Origin: Candidatus Cohnella colombiensis
Lineage (GTDB): Bacteria > Bacillota > Bacilli > Paenibacillales > Paenibacillaceae
NCBI GenBank assembly: GCA_029203125.1
Contig: CP119317.1
Span: 3,720,001-3,784,000 of the forward strand
Length of the DNA stretch: 64,000 nt
Direction of reading: 5' to 3'
Of the stretch, positions 40,626 to 49,947 are shown in pieces. Each line of letters begins with the position of its first letter. Position 1 is the first letter of the stretch. Made by a program: the position numbers and the translations under genes. The notes beneath the pieces were generated by a model. That model searched no databases, was not told the origin of the DNA, and saw nothing but the letters and a program-made list of their open reading frames with translations.

Positions 40626-42080
40626 ATGGATCAGCACCGCGCTCCTTTATATGATGCATTGGCAGCACATGCCCGGCGAAACGTTCACGCTTTTCATGTG
40701 CCAGGACATAAACAACGAGCATTTACAAATGAGGAGAACGTTCAAGCACAATTTGAATGTATTTTGCCTATTGATTTAACTGAGCTTGCAGATACAGACG
40801 ATTTGCATCATCCCGAGGGTCCAATAATAGAAGCGCAGCAGCTAGCCGCACAGTGCTATGGTGTAGAAGAGACAAGCTTCCTCGTCGGGGGGAGTACAGT
40901 TGGAAATTTAGCGATGATTCTTGGAACTTGTGAGTCTGGTGATCTATTGATCGTACAGCGTAATGTACATAAATCGATTATTCATGGATTGATGCTAGCA
41001 GGCGTACAGGCGGTGATGCTCCAGCCATATATCGATCCCTATTCGGGTTTAGCAACGGTCCCTTCGGTGAACGCTATAGCTGAGGCGATTAAACATTTTC
41101 CAAATGCGAAAGGCATCGTGCTCTCAACCCCTAATTATTACGGGATGAGCAGTAATCTCAATGCAATTGTAGTGCTTGCACACGCGCATCAGATTGCTGT
41201 ACTTGTTGATGAAGCACATGGACCGCATTTCGGATTCCATCCTGCATTGCCCCACTCGGCGATACAAGCGGGAGCAGATGTTGTCGTTCATTCCACACAT
41301 AAGATGCTCTCTGCAATGACCATGGGGGCTATGCTGCATATGCAGGGTGAGCTCGTAGATAAGTCGTCCATTAAGCAAGCGCTGCGGATGGTGCAAAGCT
41401 CCAGTCCTTCTTTTCCGATCATGGCCTCAATAGACTTAGCGCGGAGACAGCTTCAGGTAGAAGGGACGCAAGCTCTCTCAAACGCACTCGAAGCCGTACA
41501 AATGGCGGTGCAGGCATTGGAGAAAACCTCTTTTGGAGCTGTTGGATATGGTGTAAATCAAGATCGTTCCATCCAATATGATCCGTTAAAATTATGCTTA
41601 TATGATCGGTCGGCCAAGCTAAGTGGAGCAGCATTACGGGATGAGCTTGAACGTAGAGGTTGTATTGCTGAGATGGCAGACGATCGTTATGTGGTTATGG
41701 CATTCGGGATCGGTTCGACGATGGAGGATGGAAGAGTATTGTATGGTGCATTGTTAGATATTGCTAAGCACTTAGGAGAAGCCAATGATTCTAAGGCACA
41801 TATGCCATCAATAATCGATTCTATTGCAACTCCTACTCCGATTCAGTTTAGTAGAAAAATCACCAAACACGTAGAGCTTCCTTTAGAGCTAACGGTTGGA
41901 AATACGAGTGCAGAGTGGGTCATTCCTTATCCGCCAGGTATTCCTGTATTGTACCCTGGGGAGCTAATTTCTGCCGATACGATCGTTGAATTACAGCGTT
42001 GGAGAGGCAGTCGGGTGCAAATTCAAGGGGTAGCAGATCGTACGTTACAGACAATAAAGGTACAGCAAAGTAAGGATTAA
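40626..42080 (+). CDS. Orn/Lys/Arg decarboxylase-family PLP enzyme (YaaO-like)
   Basis: A 484-residue fold-type I PLP protein of the basic amino-acid decarboxylase family. N-terminal HAFHVPGHKQ, then LVGGSTVGNLAMIL, LVDEAHGPHFGFHP, and the PLP lysine in VVHSTHKMLSAMTMGAMLH at about residue 225. The C-terminal decarboxylase domain ends with PYPPGIPVLYPGE. Size fits the short YaaO/SpeA type, so polyamine synthesis is likely, but the substrate is not proved. ATG at 40626 follows GAGAGGAAG; an upstream start lacks a site. Confidence 0.9.
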   Translation: MDQHRAPLYDALAAHARRNVHAFHVPGHKQRAFTNEENVQAQFECILPIDLTELADTDDLHHPEGPIIEAQQLAAQCYGVEETSFLVGGSTVGNLAMILGTCESGDLLIVQRNVHKSIIHGLMLAGVQAVMLQPYIDPYSGLATVPSVNAIAEAIKHFPNAKGIVLSTPNYYGMSSNLNAIVVLAHAHQIAVLVDEAHGPHFGFHPALPHSAIQAGADVVVHSTHKMLSAMTMGAMLHMQGELVDKSSIKQALRMVQSSSPSFPIMASIDLARRQLQVEGTQALSNALEAVQMAVQALEKTSFGAVGYGVNQDRSIQYDPLKLCLYDRSAKLSGAALRDELERRGCIAEMADDRYVVMAFGIGSTMEDGRVLYGALLDIAKHLGEANDSKAHMPSIIDSIATPTPIQFSRKITKHVELPLELTVGNTSAEWVIPYPPGIPVLYPGELISADTIVELQRWRGSRVQIQGVADRTLQTIKVQQSKD

Positions 42081-42103
42081 TTTAACACGGTGAAGGAGAA
42101 TCC

Positions 42104-43591
42104 ATGCAGCATTCGCAAACGAGTCTTGATGGTAAAGATGGTCGCAAGCAACTGGCTTGGTTTGTCGGTATGGCCACGATTGCGTTTGTTGTAGGACTAA
42201 TAATGATTCCTCCCATACTGGGCGTAGCAGATAGTGGTGATTTCAGTCGCGTGTTAGGTGGCGCCGGGCTAACTCATCTTGATCCCCAAGAAAGCTATGC
42301 ATCAAGATACTTCGGATATACGCATCAGTATTTTGGCTATGGGGGTTACTCATTTGGCGGTTATTTCTCTACCCATGTCATTCTTGTAGCTATCGCAGGT
42401 TGGATTGGTCGGTTATGGAATGGGCAGCTTTTTGATATTCGTATATTGGGTGTGTGCTATACGTTGCTTTTTGCCGGAGCGATCACGCTGTTGATTCGCT
42501 ACAGTCCACGCTTCGACAGAGGGTGGATGCAGCTTGCCTATTCTCTATTATTTGCGATGCTGCTGCTGTTTGTATTTGCAGATGTAGGCTATACCGCGTA
42601 TTTTCAATCTTTTTTTGGTGAGCCATTCGCGTTCATTGCAATCCTGTTGGCAGTTGCTTCTGCGTTAGCCATTGCGTCGTCTGAAGAGCCCTCGCGTGCG
42701 CTGTTCCTATTGTTTATTGTTGCAGTACTTGCCTTAGCCACTTCAAAAATACAAAATGCGCCGATCGGCTTTGCTTTCGCTCTGCTAACATGGCGAATGA
42801 TGGCTTTGTATGCGGATAGGAGATGGCGACGGTTCGTAACGATTGGAATTGTCATAATTGTAATCGGTTCTTCACTAATGATGATCATTGCGCCAGACCG
42901 TCTGAAGCATGTGAACCTCTATCAATCGATCTTCTACGGTGTATTGAAGGGATCAGATAATGTCGAGGCTGATATGAAGGAACTTGGGATTCCACTGAAG
43001 TATAAGGTACTTGCGGGTACAAATTATTTTCAGAAGGATACAGTAATCCCACAGAATGACCCCTTACTGCACCGAGAAGTGCTCGAACAACTAAGCCACA
43101 AGGACATAGCCTTCTATTATGTGAGCCATCCTGCAAGAGGACTACAGAAGCTAAAAGCAGCTGCAGGACAAGCCTTTCATATTCGACCAGGATATCTGGG
43201 CAATTATGATCGTTCTGCGGGCAAACCGAGTGGTGCGATGACTTCGCAATTTAACCTCTGGAGCGAGTGGAAAGCAAGGCACATGCCGCATACGCTATTC
43301 GTAATCAGCGGATTTTATCTCTTATATTATTTATTGTTGATGCATATATGGGTCAGATCGGAATCACGAAAAATAAGGTTTGGCCTTGAAACGTTGATGA
43401 TTGTCGGAATTTCAGGAGCTTTCGCGTTCGCGGTGCCACTAATTGGCGATGGAGAGGCAGATTTGGCGAAGCATTTGTTTATGTTTAATGTCTGCTTTGA
43501 TATGATGTTAGTAAGCGTTGTGATGGGAATCGCTTATGCGATTGGCAAACGTATCATTTCGCGCAGTGGTCGTGTTTCGAAAGGGGTTTAG
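42104..43591 (+). CDS. Polytopic membrane protein, possible GT-C glycosyltransferase (WsfD-like)
   Basis: A 495-residue protein with about ten hydrophobic helices. The first outer loop contains [16 protein letters not shown], an acidic motif like the catalytic loop of GT-C enzymes and similar to proteins annotated WsfD in S-layer glycan clusters. A large soluble segment (residues ~275-400, with [13 protein letters not shown] and [13 protein letters not shown]) lies between membrane parts. ATG at 42104 follows GAAGGAG. It overlaps no gene but is 4 bp from the tmk start. A sugar transfer role is inference. Confidence 0.65.
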   Translation: MQHSQTSLDGKDGRKQLAWFVGMATIAFVVGLIMIPPILGVADSGDFSRVLGGAGLTHLDPQESYASRYFGYTHQYFGYGGYSFGGYFSTHVILVAIAGWIGRLWNGQLFDIRILGVCYTLLFAGAITLLIRYSPRFDRGWMQLAYSLLFAMLLLFVFADVGYTAYFQSFFGEPFAFIAILLAVASALAIASSEEPSRALFLLFIVAVLALATSKIQNAPIGFAFALLTWRMMALYADRRWRRFVTIGIVIIVIGSSLMMIIAPDRLKHVNLYQSIFYGVLKGSDNVEADMKELGIPLKYKVLAGTNYFQKDTVIPQNDPLLHREVLEQLSHKDIAFYYVSHPARGLQKLKAAAGQAFHIRPGYLGNYDRSAGKPSGAMTSQFNLWSEWKARHMPHTLFVISGFYLLYYLLLMHIWVRSESRKIRFGLETLMIVGISGAFAFAVPLIGDGEADLAKHLFMFNVCFDMMLVSVVMGIAYAIGKRIISRSGRVSKGV

Positions 43592-43595
43592 CGAA

Positions 43596-44234
43596 TTGTC
43601 GGGGACGTTTATTACATTCGAGGGTGGAGAAGGTGCGGGTAAAACGACACTCATTCACGCATTAGCTCGTAAATTGCAACATAAAGGGCATGAGGTGCTC
43701 ATTACACGGGAGCCGGGAGGCATTCCGATCGCTGAAGCGATACGTGCAGTCATCTTAAATAAGGAAAATACAGCGATGGATGCTCGTACTGAAGCGTTGC
43801 TTTATGCAGCAGCAAGAAGGCAACATCTTGCAGAAAAAGTATTCCCTGCACTAGCACGTGGAGTTGATGTGCTGTGCGATCGATTCATCGATAGTAGTCT
43901 CGTATATCAGGGGATTGCTCGCGGCCTTGGATTGGAAGCGGTATGGAGCATTAATCGTTTCGCTACCGAAGGTTGTATGCCCGATTTAACTTTGTACTTG
44001 GATCTAGAGCCTGAAGTTGGATTAAAGCGGATTCAAGCAAACGATGAGAGGGAGCTGAACAGACTTGATCTTGAAAATCTGGACTTTCATCAGATGGTCA
44101 GAGCAGGCTATCAGCAAGTTGCCGAGCAGTTCAATGATCGAATTGTCACTCTTGATGCAGATGTCTCAGCAGAAGAGCTCACAGAGCAAGCTTGGAAGCT
44201 TGTAGAAGACAAGTTGAACACGAAAAGGTCATAG
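43596..44234 (+). CDS. tmk: Thymidylate kinase
   Basis: Phosphorylates dTMP to dTDP. 212 residues from TTG at 43596, after [32 protein letters not shown] (Walker A), [36 protein letters not shown] (DRx motif), [18 protein letters not shown]. An in-frame start further upstream would overlap the preceding membrane-protein gene and is rejected. Heads the tmk-darA-yaaR-holB-ricT-yabA group. Confidence 0.95.
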   Translation: MSGTFITFEGGEGAGKTTLIHALARKLQHKGHEVLITREPGGIPIAEAIRAVILNKENTAMDARTEALLYAAARRQHLAEKVFPALARGVDVLCDRFIDSSLVYQGIARGLGLEAVWSINRFATEGCMPDLTLYLDLEPEVGLKRIQANDERELNRLDLENLDFHQMVRAGYQQVAEQFNDRIVTLDADVSAEELTEQAWKLVEDKLNTKRS

Positions 44235-44291
44235 TTGCAAAAAAGAGGGATTTCACGTTCGGATGTCCAATTAAATAGGTACAGGCAAAAA

Positions 44292-44313
44292 CGCCCTCGG
44301 CGTTGTTAGGGCG
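44292..44313 (+). terminator. Possible terminator after tmk
   Basis: CGCCCT/AGGGCG stem with an alternative AACGCC/GGCGTT hairpin nested; no clear T run. Weak. Confidence 0.3.
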
Positions 44314-44370
44314 CCTAAAAAGAACCAATTTCATGAAGTGCCCCAAATTTACGATTTGAGGAGGAAATGA

Positions 44371-44703
<333 letters not shown>

Positions 44704-44725
44704 ACCGAATGGAGGTTGAACGGTC

Positions 44726-45169
44726 ATGAAGATTCAACCAGGGTACCCTATGATTAATAAATCACTTCCTAGGGGAGAGACACTTAATCGTCCAGCACAA
44801 ACGAATAGCTTTGGCGACCTCATGCAACAGCAGGAGGAACAACGGTCACAGGAAGAGTTAAAGCGTAAGCTTGAGGATATTAAGCTTCAAGGGGATCGAC
44901 TCACTCGTTCGATGACTGTAAGAGAGCTTGTCCTCTATCGTCAGATGGTCAAGTCATTTCTAGAGGATACAGTGAAGCGCGGAATCAGTCTGAAGGAGAC
45001 CAAGGGCTGGGATCGACGCGGTCGTGGAAAGCGTTACAAGTTGCTTGAAGAAATTGATGCGATGCTGGTGAGTATGGGTGAAGAATTACTTGCCACTGAA
45101 GAGGGTCGTATCGATTTATTGCATAAGGTTGGAGAAATTCGTGGAATATTGATTAACATCGTATTTTAA
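44726..45169 (+). CDS. yaaR: YaaR family protein
   Basis: A 147-residue hydrophilic, helical protein of the DUF327/YaaR family, found between darA and holB. Conserved portion: LTRSMTVRELVLYRQMVKSFL, then KRGISLKETKGWDRRGRGKRYKLLEEID. Function unknown. ATG at 44726 is preceded by GGAGG and the gene is 13 bp before holB. Confidence 0.9.
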   Translation: MKIQPGYPMINKSLPRGETLNRPAQTNSFGDLMQQQEEQRSQEELKRKLEDIKLQGDRLTRSMTVRELVLYRQMVKSFLEDTVKRGISLKETKGWDRRGRGKRYKLLEEIDAMLVSMGEELLATEEGRIDLLHKVGEIRGILINIVF

Positions 45170-45182
45170 CCGGAGGATCAAG

Positions 45183-46160
45183 ATGGGATTTGAACAAATC
45201 CTGGGGCAGGATAGAGCGAAGACAATATTGCAAAGTGCGATAGCGTCCGACAAAGTTGCCCACGCTTATTTGTTTGCTGGGCCAAGTGGTTCTGGTCGAA
45301 AAGAGATGGCACTCGCATTCGCTCAGACCCTATTTTGCGAACGGGATGGCAATGACGCATGTGGCGAATGCTTGCAATGTCGTAAAGTGTTACATGGTAA
45401 TCATCCGGATTTACATGTAATTGAACCGGATGGAGCAACAGTCAAGATCGAACAAATCCGCTCTCTACAGCGTGAACTCGGTTATCGGACTGCTGGCGAT
45501 GGATATAAAGTATATATCATTGAGAGTGCAGAAACGATGACGACCCAGGCTGCGAATAGTCTACTGAAATTTTTAGAAGAGCCGCCCTCACCTGTTGTCG
45601 CAATCTTACTTGCTCCTAGTGCACAGGCCGTGCTTCCTACAATATTATCACGTTCACAGCTGATACCTTTTGTTCCCGGGGATCGGGAAGCGTTGGAAGC
45701 GATTCTCGTTGCGGAAGGCGCGCCACCGCTATTAACTCGGCTTGCAGTTAATGTTGCACCAGGTCTAGCAGCTAGCAGACAATTATTAGCAGAGAATTGG
45801 TTTGCAGATATCCGAAACGTAGTGATACAATTAGGGAGAGAATCTCCGTCCCGGTTCACTGCGAGTCTGATACGTGCACAGCAGCAGGTGTTTAAGACGG
45901 AGCTTTCTGAGCATGTCGAATTATTGCTACAGTTGTTAGCTTTGTGGTATAGAGATATGATTTACGAAATGACCGGTCGTCAGAAGAGTATGGTATTTCC
46001 TGATCAAGGGGAATGGATTGCTCAGGCCGCCTATCGCCGAACGATAGATAGCTGGGTTTCGGTGATGGAAGCCGCACTGACGGCGGCAAGACGAATAAAA
46101 GCTCATGTGCCGCCTCAATTGGCATTGGAGCAATTTATAGTGAACGTGCGGGAGGGATAG
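45183..46160 (+). CDS. holB: DNA polymerase III delta' subunit
   Basis: Clamp-loader subunit. 325 residues: FEQILGQDRAKTILQSAI, AHAYLFAGPSGSGRKEMALAFAQ, where the P-loop reads GRK in place of GKT, a zinc module CGECLQCRKVLHGNHPDL, and the SRC-like region SLLKFLEEPPSPVVAILLA. The altered P-loop fits a subunit with little or no ATPase activity. ATG at 45183 follows CGGAGGATC. Same operon as yaaR and ricT. Confidence 0.95.
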   Translation: MGFEQILGQDRAKTILQSAIASDKVAHAYLFAGPSGSGRKEMALAFAQTLFCERDGNDACGECLQCRKVLHGNHPDLHVIEPDGATVKIEQIRSLQRELGYRTAGDGYKVYIIESAETMTTQAANSLLKFLEEPPSPVVAILLAPSAQAVLPTILSRSQLIPFVPGDREALEAILVAEGAPPLLTRLAVNVAPGLAASRQLLAENWFADIRNVVIQLGRESPSRFTASLIRAQQQVFKTELSEHVELLLQLLALWYRDMIYEMTGRQKSMVFPDQGEWIAQAAYRRTIDSWVSVMEAALTAARRIKAHVPPQLALEQFIVNVREG

Positions 46161-46162
46161 GA

Positions 46163-46963
46163 TTGTACGATGTGGTCGGGGTTCGCTTCAAGAAAGCGGG
46201 CAAAATCTATTATTTCGATCCCGCCGAGCATCCGGTATCCAAAGATCAGCATGTTATCGTGGAGACAGCGCGTGGTGTAGAATATGGCACAGTCGTTGTT
46301 GGACCGAAGACAGTCGGAGAGTCAGATGTTGTACTGCCCTTGAAGAAAGTTATTCGAGTAGCAGGCGATACTGACGCAAAAGCAGTGGACGATAATCGCG
46401 AAGCCGCGAAGAATGCATTCACTGTCGGCCTGCAGAAGATCAAGGATCACGCGCTTAGGATGAAGCTCGTGGACGTGGAATACACGTTTGACCGGAATAA
46501 AATTATTTTTTATTTTACAGCTGAAGGTCGTGTCGACTTCCGTGAGCTAGTCAAGGATTTAGCGGGTGTATTCCGAACTCGCATTGAATTGCGGCAGATC
46601 GGTGTGCGCGATGAAGCGAAGATGCTCGGTGGTATTGGCCCATGTGGACGTGTACTCTGTTGTTCATCATGGTTAGGAGACTTTGAACCGGTCTCCATTA
46701 AGATGGCGAAGGATCAGAACCTGTCGCTTAATCCTACGAAGATATCGGGATTGTGCGGACGACTGATGTGTTGCTTGAAGTTTGAGCATGATAATTACGA
46801 GAGTGCGAAAGAAGAATTACCTGCCGTAGGTAAAATTGTTGTGACTTCGATGGGTGAAGGAAAAGTTGTCGGTTTAAATGTTGGTAGCAGAAGTGTTCAT
46901 GTTCAATTGTACGATCTTGGCAAAGTGAAAGAACTGCCACTAGACGACGTCGTCCTCAAATAA
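46163..46963 (+). CDS. ricT: Regulatory iron-sulfur protein subunit RicT (YaaT)
   Basis: PSP1-domain protein which, with RicA and RicF, forms an Fe-S complex that affects RNase Y-dependent processing, competence and sporulation. 266 residues; PSP1 core IELRQIGVRDEAKMLGGIGPCGRVLCCSSWLG and KISGLCGRLMCCLKFEHDNY supply the cysteines. TTG start at 46163, two bases past the holB stop, after GGGAGGG. Confidence 0.95.
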   Translation: MYDVVGVRFKKAGKIYYFDPAEHPVSKDQHVIVETARGVEYGTVVVGPKTVGESDVVLPLKKVIRVAGDTDAKAVDDNREAAKNAFTVGLQKIKDHALRMKLVDVEYTFDRNKIIFYFTAEGRVDFRELVKDLAGVFRTRIELRQIGVRDEAKMLGGIGPCGRVLCCSSWLGDFEPVSIKMAKDQNLSLNPTKISGLCGRLMCCLKFEHDNYESAKEELPAVGKIVVTSMGEGKVVGLNVGSRSVHVQLYDLGKVKELPLDDVVLK

Positions 46964-47001
46964 AATTATTCGATTAGAGTTGTTGAGGTGGATAGCTGTT
47001 C

Positions 47002-47367
47002 ATGAAAGATTTGTTCCTTCGAATAGATGAGCTTGAATCGCATATTGGTACTGTACATGCAGACTTCGGAGCACTCAAGTTGAAAATTAAGGAGCTGCTT
47101 GAAGAGAATCAACGGCTACAGATTGAGAATCAACAACTTAGAAAGGTACTCAAGCGTGAAACAGTACCTATAAGCTCCCAAGAAGCGGCAGAACAACCGG
47201 CTGCCGCAGAAGGGGACAAGCGACCTCCTGCTGGCGTTGGTGTAGGCGAGGGCTATGACAATTTAGCTCGGTTGTATCATGAAGGCTTCCATATCTGTAA
47301 TGTCTATTATGGACATCTTCGTATGGAAGGGGATTGCTTGTTCTGCTTGTCTTTCTTAAGTAAATAA
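47002..47367 (+). CDS. yabA: Replication initiation control protein YabA
   Basis: Negative regulator of replication initiation that binds DnaA and DnaN. 121 residues: N-terminal leucine zipper ([39 protein letters not shown]), a variable linker and the C-terminal zinc domain [30 protein letters not shown] at 47002. A stem with a weak tail follows at 47395-47435. Confidence 0.95.
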   Translation: MKDLFLRIDELESHIGTVHADFGALKLKIKELLEENQRLQIENQQLRKVLKRETVPISSQEAAEQPAAAEGDKRPPAGVGVGEGYDNLARLYHEGFHICNVYYGHLRMEGDCLFCLSFLSK

Positions 47368-47462
47368 ATGTAATCATGACGAGTGAGAAACCAGGAGCTG
47401 TCCCATAAGTGAAAAACTTATGAGGCGGCTCTTCTTGCATGATGAAGGAGGATTAATAACGG

Positions 47463-48329
47463 TTGAAAGAGGAAGAGCATAAACAAGTTGACGGGCAGCA
47501 GGGACAACAAGTGGAGCTTCAGTCAGGAGAACGGTTGGACGATCTGCTAACCCATCAACTTAAAATCATTCAAAGTGCGGAAGTATTCAGCTTCTCGCTC
47601 GATGCGGTACTGCTTGCACGATTTGCGGGTATTCCACCTAGAGGGCGTATTCTTGATTTGTGTACCGGGAATGGCGTCATTCCATTGCTGCTTACTACTC
47701 GAACGAAAGCAACGATTGATGGTGTGGAGATTCAACCTCGGCTTGTCGATATGGCTGAGCGAAGTGTCAAGTTAAATGGTTTAGAAGAGCGGGTTTATAT
47801 TATTGAAGGTGATTTGCGAGTATGGAAGTCAGAAGAAGACCATTTCTATGATGCGGTGACGGTGAATCCGCCTTATCTACCCGTAACGAGTGGGGAGCAC
47901 AAAGAAAATATTCATCAGGCGATGGCAAGGCATGAGCTAGGATGTAACCTCGAACAAGTCATTGCAGCATCTGCCAGCCATGTTCGTCATGGTGGTCGTG
48001 TATCGATGGTACATAGACCGAGCAGACTAGTGGATATAATCACCATTATGCGCAAACATCGTTTAGAGCCGAAACGGATTAGATTTGTACACCCGCGTCG
48101 CGATGCAGAAGCAAATATGGTATTAATAGAAGCAACACTTGGAGGGAAACCTGAATTGCGTACATTACCTCCACTATTGGTCTATGAGGATGATGGTGAA
48201 TATACACCAGAGCTGCTTGATGTATTCTATGGAAAAGTTGCACAACTTCCGGACTTTAAGCGTACGAATGGGCGAAAACCTGTGGTCGCAGCTCCGAGAG
48301 AGGGGACCCGTATTCACGATGACGAATAA
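47463..48329 (+). CDS. yabB: tRNA1(Val) A37 N6-methyltransferase-like protein (YabB)
   Basis: SAM-dependent N6-adenine methyltransferase of the TrmN6/YabB group. 288 residues: FSLDAVLLARFAGIP, GRILDLCTGNGVIPLLLTTR (SAM loop), and the catalytic DAVTVNPPYLPV (NPPY). The N-terminal 20 residues are Gln/Glu-rich and outside the fold. TTG start at 47463 after AAGGAGGA. Its 3' end overlaps rsmI by 11 bp. Confidence 0.9.
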   Translation: MKEEEHKQVDGQQGQQVELQSGERLDDLLTHQLKIIQSAEVFSFSLDAVLLARFAGIPPRGRILDLCTGNGVIPLLLTTRTKATIDGVEIQPRLVDMAERSVKLNGLEERVYIIEGDLRVWKSEEDHFYDAVTVNPPYLPVTSGEHKENIHQAMARHELGCNLEQVIAASASHVRHGGRVSMVHRPSRLVDIITIMRKHRLEPKRIRFVHPRRDAEANMVLIEATLGGKPELRTLPPLLVYEDDGEYTPELLDVFYGKVAQLPDFKRTNGRKPVVAAPREGTRIHDDE

Positions 48330-49248
48330 GAGCAATGAGGCTGAGTTGCAAGCAATCGTACAACGTAGCTTTGCTTCAACGAATACAGGAGGTACGCTGT
48401 ATTTGGTTGCAACTCCGATTGGTAATTTGGAAGATATGACGTTCCGTGCAATCCGAATTCTGAAAGAGGTACAGCTTATTGCGGCCGAAGATACACGACA
48501 AACGCGAAAGCTACTGACCCACTTCGAAATTCAAAATCGGTTAGTGAGCTATCATGAACATAATCGTGAGGCAAGTGGCCCGGAATTGATCCGATTACTT
48601 GAAGCAGGACAAAGTATCGCACTTGTTAGTGATGCGGGAATTCCAGCGATTTCGGATCCAGGAGCAGATCTTGTTGCAGAAGCAGTCGCGCAAGGTATTA
48701 CAGTTGTTCCGATTCCAGGTGCAAATGCGGCTTTATCTGCATTAATCATCTCCGGATTACCGACGGATCGGTTTGTATTCCTTGGCTTTCCGCCACGTGA
48801 ACGTAAAGGCTTGAATAAATTAATAGATCGATTAGCGCATGAGACAGGGACGCTGATTTTTTACGATTCGCCTCATCGAGTGAAAAAGACTTTAGCTGTA
48901 CTTACCGAACGTTGGAGTGGAAGAAGAGTTGCGATTATTCGTGAACTCACAAAGCGACATGAGGAGGCAATACGGGGCACAGTCGAAAGCTGTTTGAGTT
49001 ATATTGAAGAAAATCCTCCGTTAGGCGAATGTTGTATCGTAGTCGAAGGCTTAACAGAATCTGCTTCAGCAGGTGGAGATAGCGATAATCAGATGGCGAG
49101 CACCGACTGGTGGTCTAACCTTTCGATTGCTGAGCATGTTGGGCACTATGAGTCAGAGAAGCAAGTGACACACAAGGAAGCGATGAAGCTTGCTGCAACT
49201 GACCGTGGTTTATCTCGTAGAGATGTCTATCAGGCATTACTAGAATAA
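48319..49248 (+). CDS. rsmI: 16S rRNA C1402 2'-O-methyltransferase
   Basis: Methylates C1402 in the decoding centre. 309 residues: TLYLVATPIGNLEDMTFRAIRIL near residue 28, AAEDTRQTRKLLTHF, LVSDAGIPAISDPG and VFLGFPPRERKG, all typical of the tetrapyrrole methylase fold of RsmI. The first 25 residues are extra compared with many homologues. ATG at 48319 lies within the end of yabB; the site GAGAGGGG is slightly far. Confidence 0.93.
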   Translation: MTNKSNEAELQAIVQRSFASTNTGGTLYLVATPIGNLEDMTFRAIRILKEVQLIAAEDTRQTRKLLTHFEIQNRLVSYHEHNREASGPELIRLLEAGQSIALVSDAGIPAISDPGADLVAEAVAQGITVVPIPGANAALSALIISGLPTDRFVFLGFPPRERKGLNKLIDRLAHETGTLIFYDSPHRVKKTLAVLTERWSGRRVAIIRELTKRHEEAIRGTVESCLSYIEENPPLGECCIVVEGLTESASAGGDSDNQMASTDWWSNLSIAEHVGHYESEKQVTHKEAMKLAATDRGLSRRDVYQALLE

Positions 49249-49263
49249 CGTCTATGAATCGTA

Positions 49264-49300
49264 AAAAAAGAACCCTCCCAATAGCGTTCTAGGGAGGGTT
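49264..49300 (-). terminator. Terminator between rsmI and abrB
   Basis: AACCCTCCC (49271-49279) with GGGAGGGTT (49292-49300); on the reverse strand seven T follow, so it mainly serves abrB. It may also stop rsmI. Confidence 0.85.
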
Positions 49301-49367
49301 GCAAGGAGTTATAAAAAGGTTAGGATTAACAATATTTAGTTTGCTTTTTTATTATAACGTACTTTCA

Positions 49368-49622
49368 TTAATTTGTCACAGGTGAAGGCAAATCCTGCAA
49401 ACATTCACGGCAAATAATTTTACCCTTGAAGTAAGTTACATTTTCAGCGTTGCCACAGAAGATGCACGCAGGCTCATATTTCTTCAACATAATCCGCTCA
49501 CCATCAACATAGATTTCAAGCGCATCCTTTTCTCCAATACCAAGCGTTCTGCGAAGTTCGATTGGAATTACAACACGACCTAGCTCGTCAACTTTACGTA
49601 CAATACCTGTGGATTTCATCAT
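49368..49622 (-). CDS. abrB: Transition-state regulator AbrB
   Basis: Swapped-hairpin DNA-binding regulator that represses post-exponential genes. 84 residues: MMKSTGIVRKVDELGRVVIP and IELRRTLGIGEKDALEIYVDGE form the conserved DNA-binding half. The C-terminal half contains CIFCGN...CREC, two CxxC pairs, in place of the oligomerisation region of B. subtilis AbrB, so it may bind zinc. Start ATGATG at 49622 after AAAGGGGA. Promoter and Spo0A-like boxes lie upstream. Confidence 0.93.
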   Translation of the reverse strand: MMKSTGIVRKVDELGRVVIPIELRRTLGIGEKDALEIYVDGERIMLKKYEPACIFCGNAENVTYFKGKIICRECLQDLPSPVTN

Positions 49623-49700
49623 TTGGGAATCCCCTTTCAATCAATTAGAATAGTTACATAGGAAGTATAAAAGGTACAAAATGTATGAATTTCGCCACCA

Positions 49701-49717
49701 TTCGACATAGTTCAACG
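49701..49717 (-). promoter_or_regulatory. Spo0A-like boxes at the abrB transcription start
   Basis: TTCGACA at 49701-49707 is a perfect 0A box; TTCAACG, 10 bp further at 49711-49717, is a weaker one. They sit about 10-25 bp downstream of the predicted abrB start point, where Spo0A represses abrB in Bacillus. Confidence 0.65.
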
Positions 49718-49730
49718 ATTTCCGCTTTCT

Positions 49731-49759
49731 ATCGTACCAACCTTTCCCAAATAAGTCAA
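49731..49759 (-). promoter_or_regulatory. abrB promoter
   Basis: Reverse strand: TTGACT (49759-49754), 17-bp spacer, TACGAT (49736-49731). Confidence 0.75.
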
Positions 49760-49866
49760 CTTAAAACGATAGCTTTGTAGGGTCGATTTTAATAAGAATC
49801 TTATAATATAAGGCGAAAATGAAAACTCAATTGTAAAAATGAGTAAATTTTAATGGATTAAATCCA

Positions 49867-49893
49867 TTCGACCAAATTCGACAATATTCGATC
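49867..49893 (+). promoter_or_regulatory. Three phased Spo0A-like boxes before the HD gene
   Basis: TTCGACC, TTCGACA and TTCGATC start at 49867, 49877 and 49887, exactly 10 bp apart. The middle one is a perfect 0A box and the others have one and two changes. Confidence 0.55.
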
Positions 49894-49947
49894 ATGTCTT
49901 GAACAGGATCATTGAAATACAAAATCATAGTTAAAGAGGTGGAATCT

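Noticed and set aside
43536..43595. A longer tmk N-terminus beginning inside the preceding gene
   Set aside because: It would overlap 56 bp of the membrane-protein gene and adds residues absent from thymidylate kinases; TTG at 43596 has a good site.
48139..48318. A 60-residue N-terminal extension of RsmI
   Set aside because: It is the out-of-frame reading of the end of yabB.
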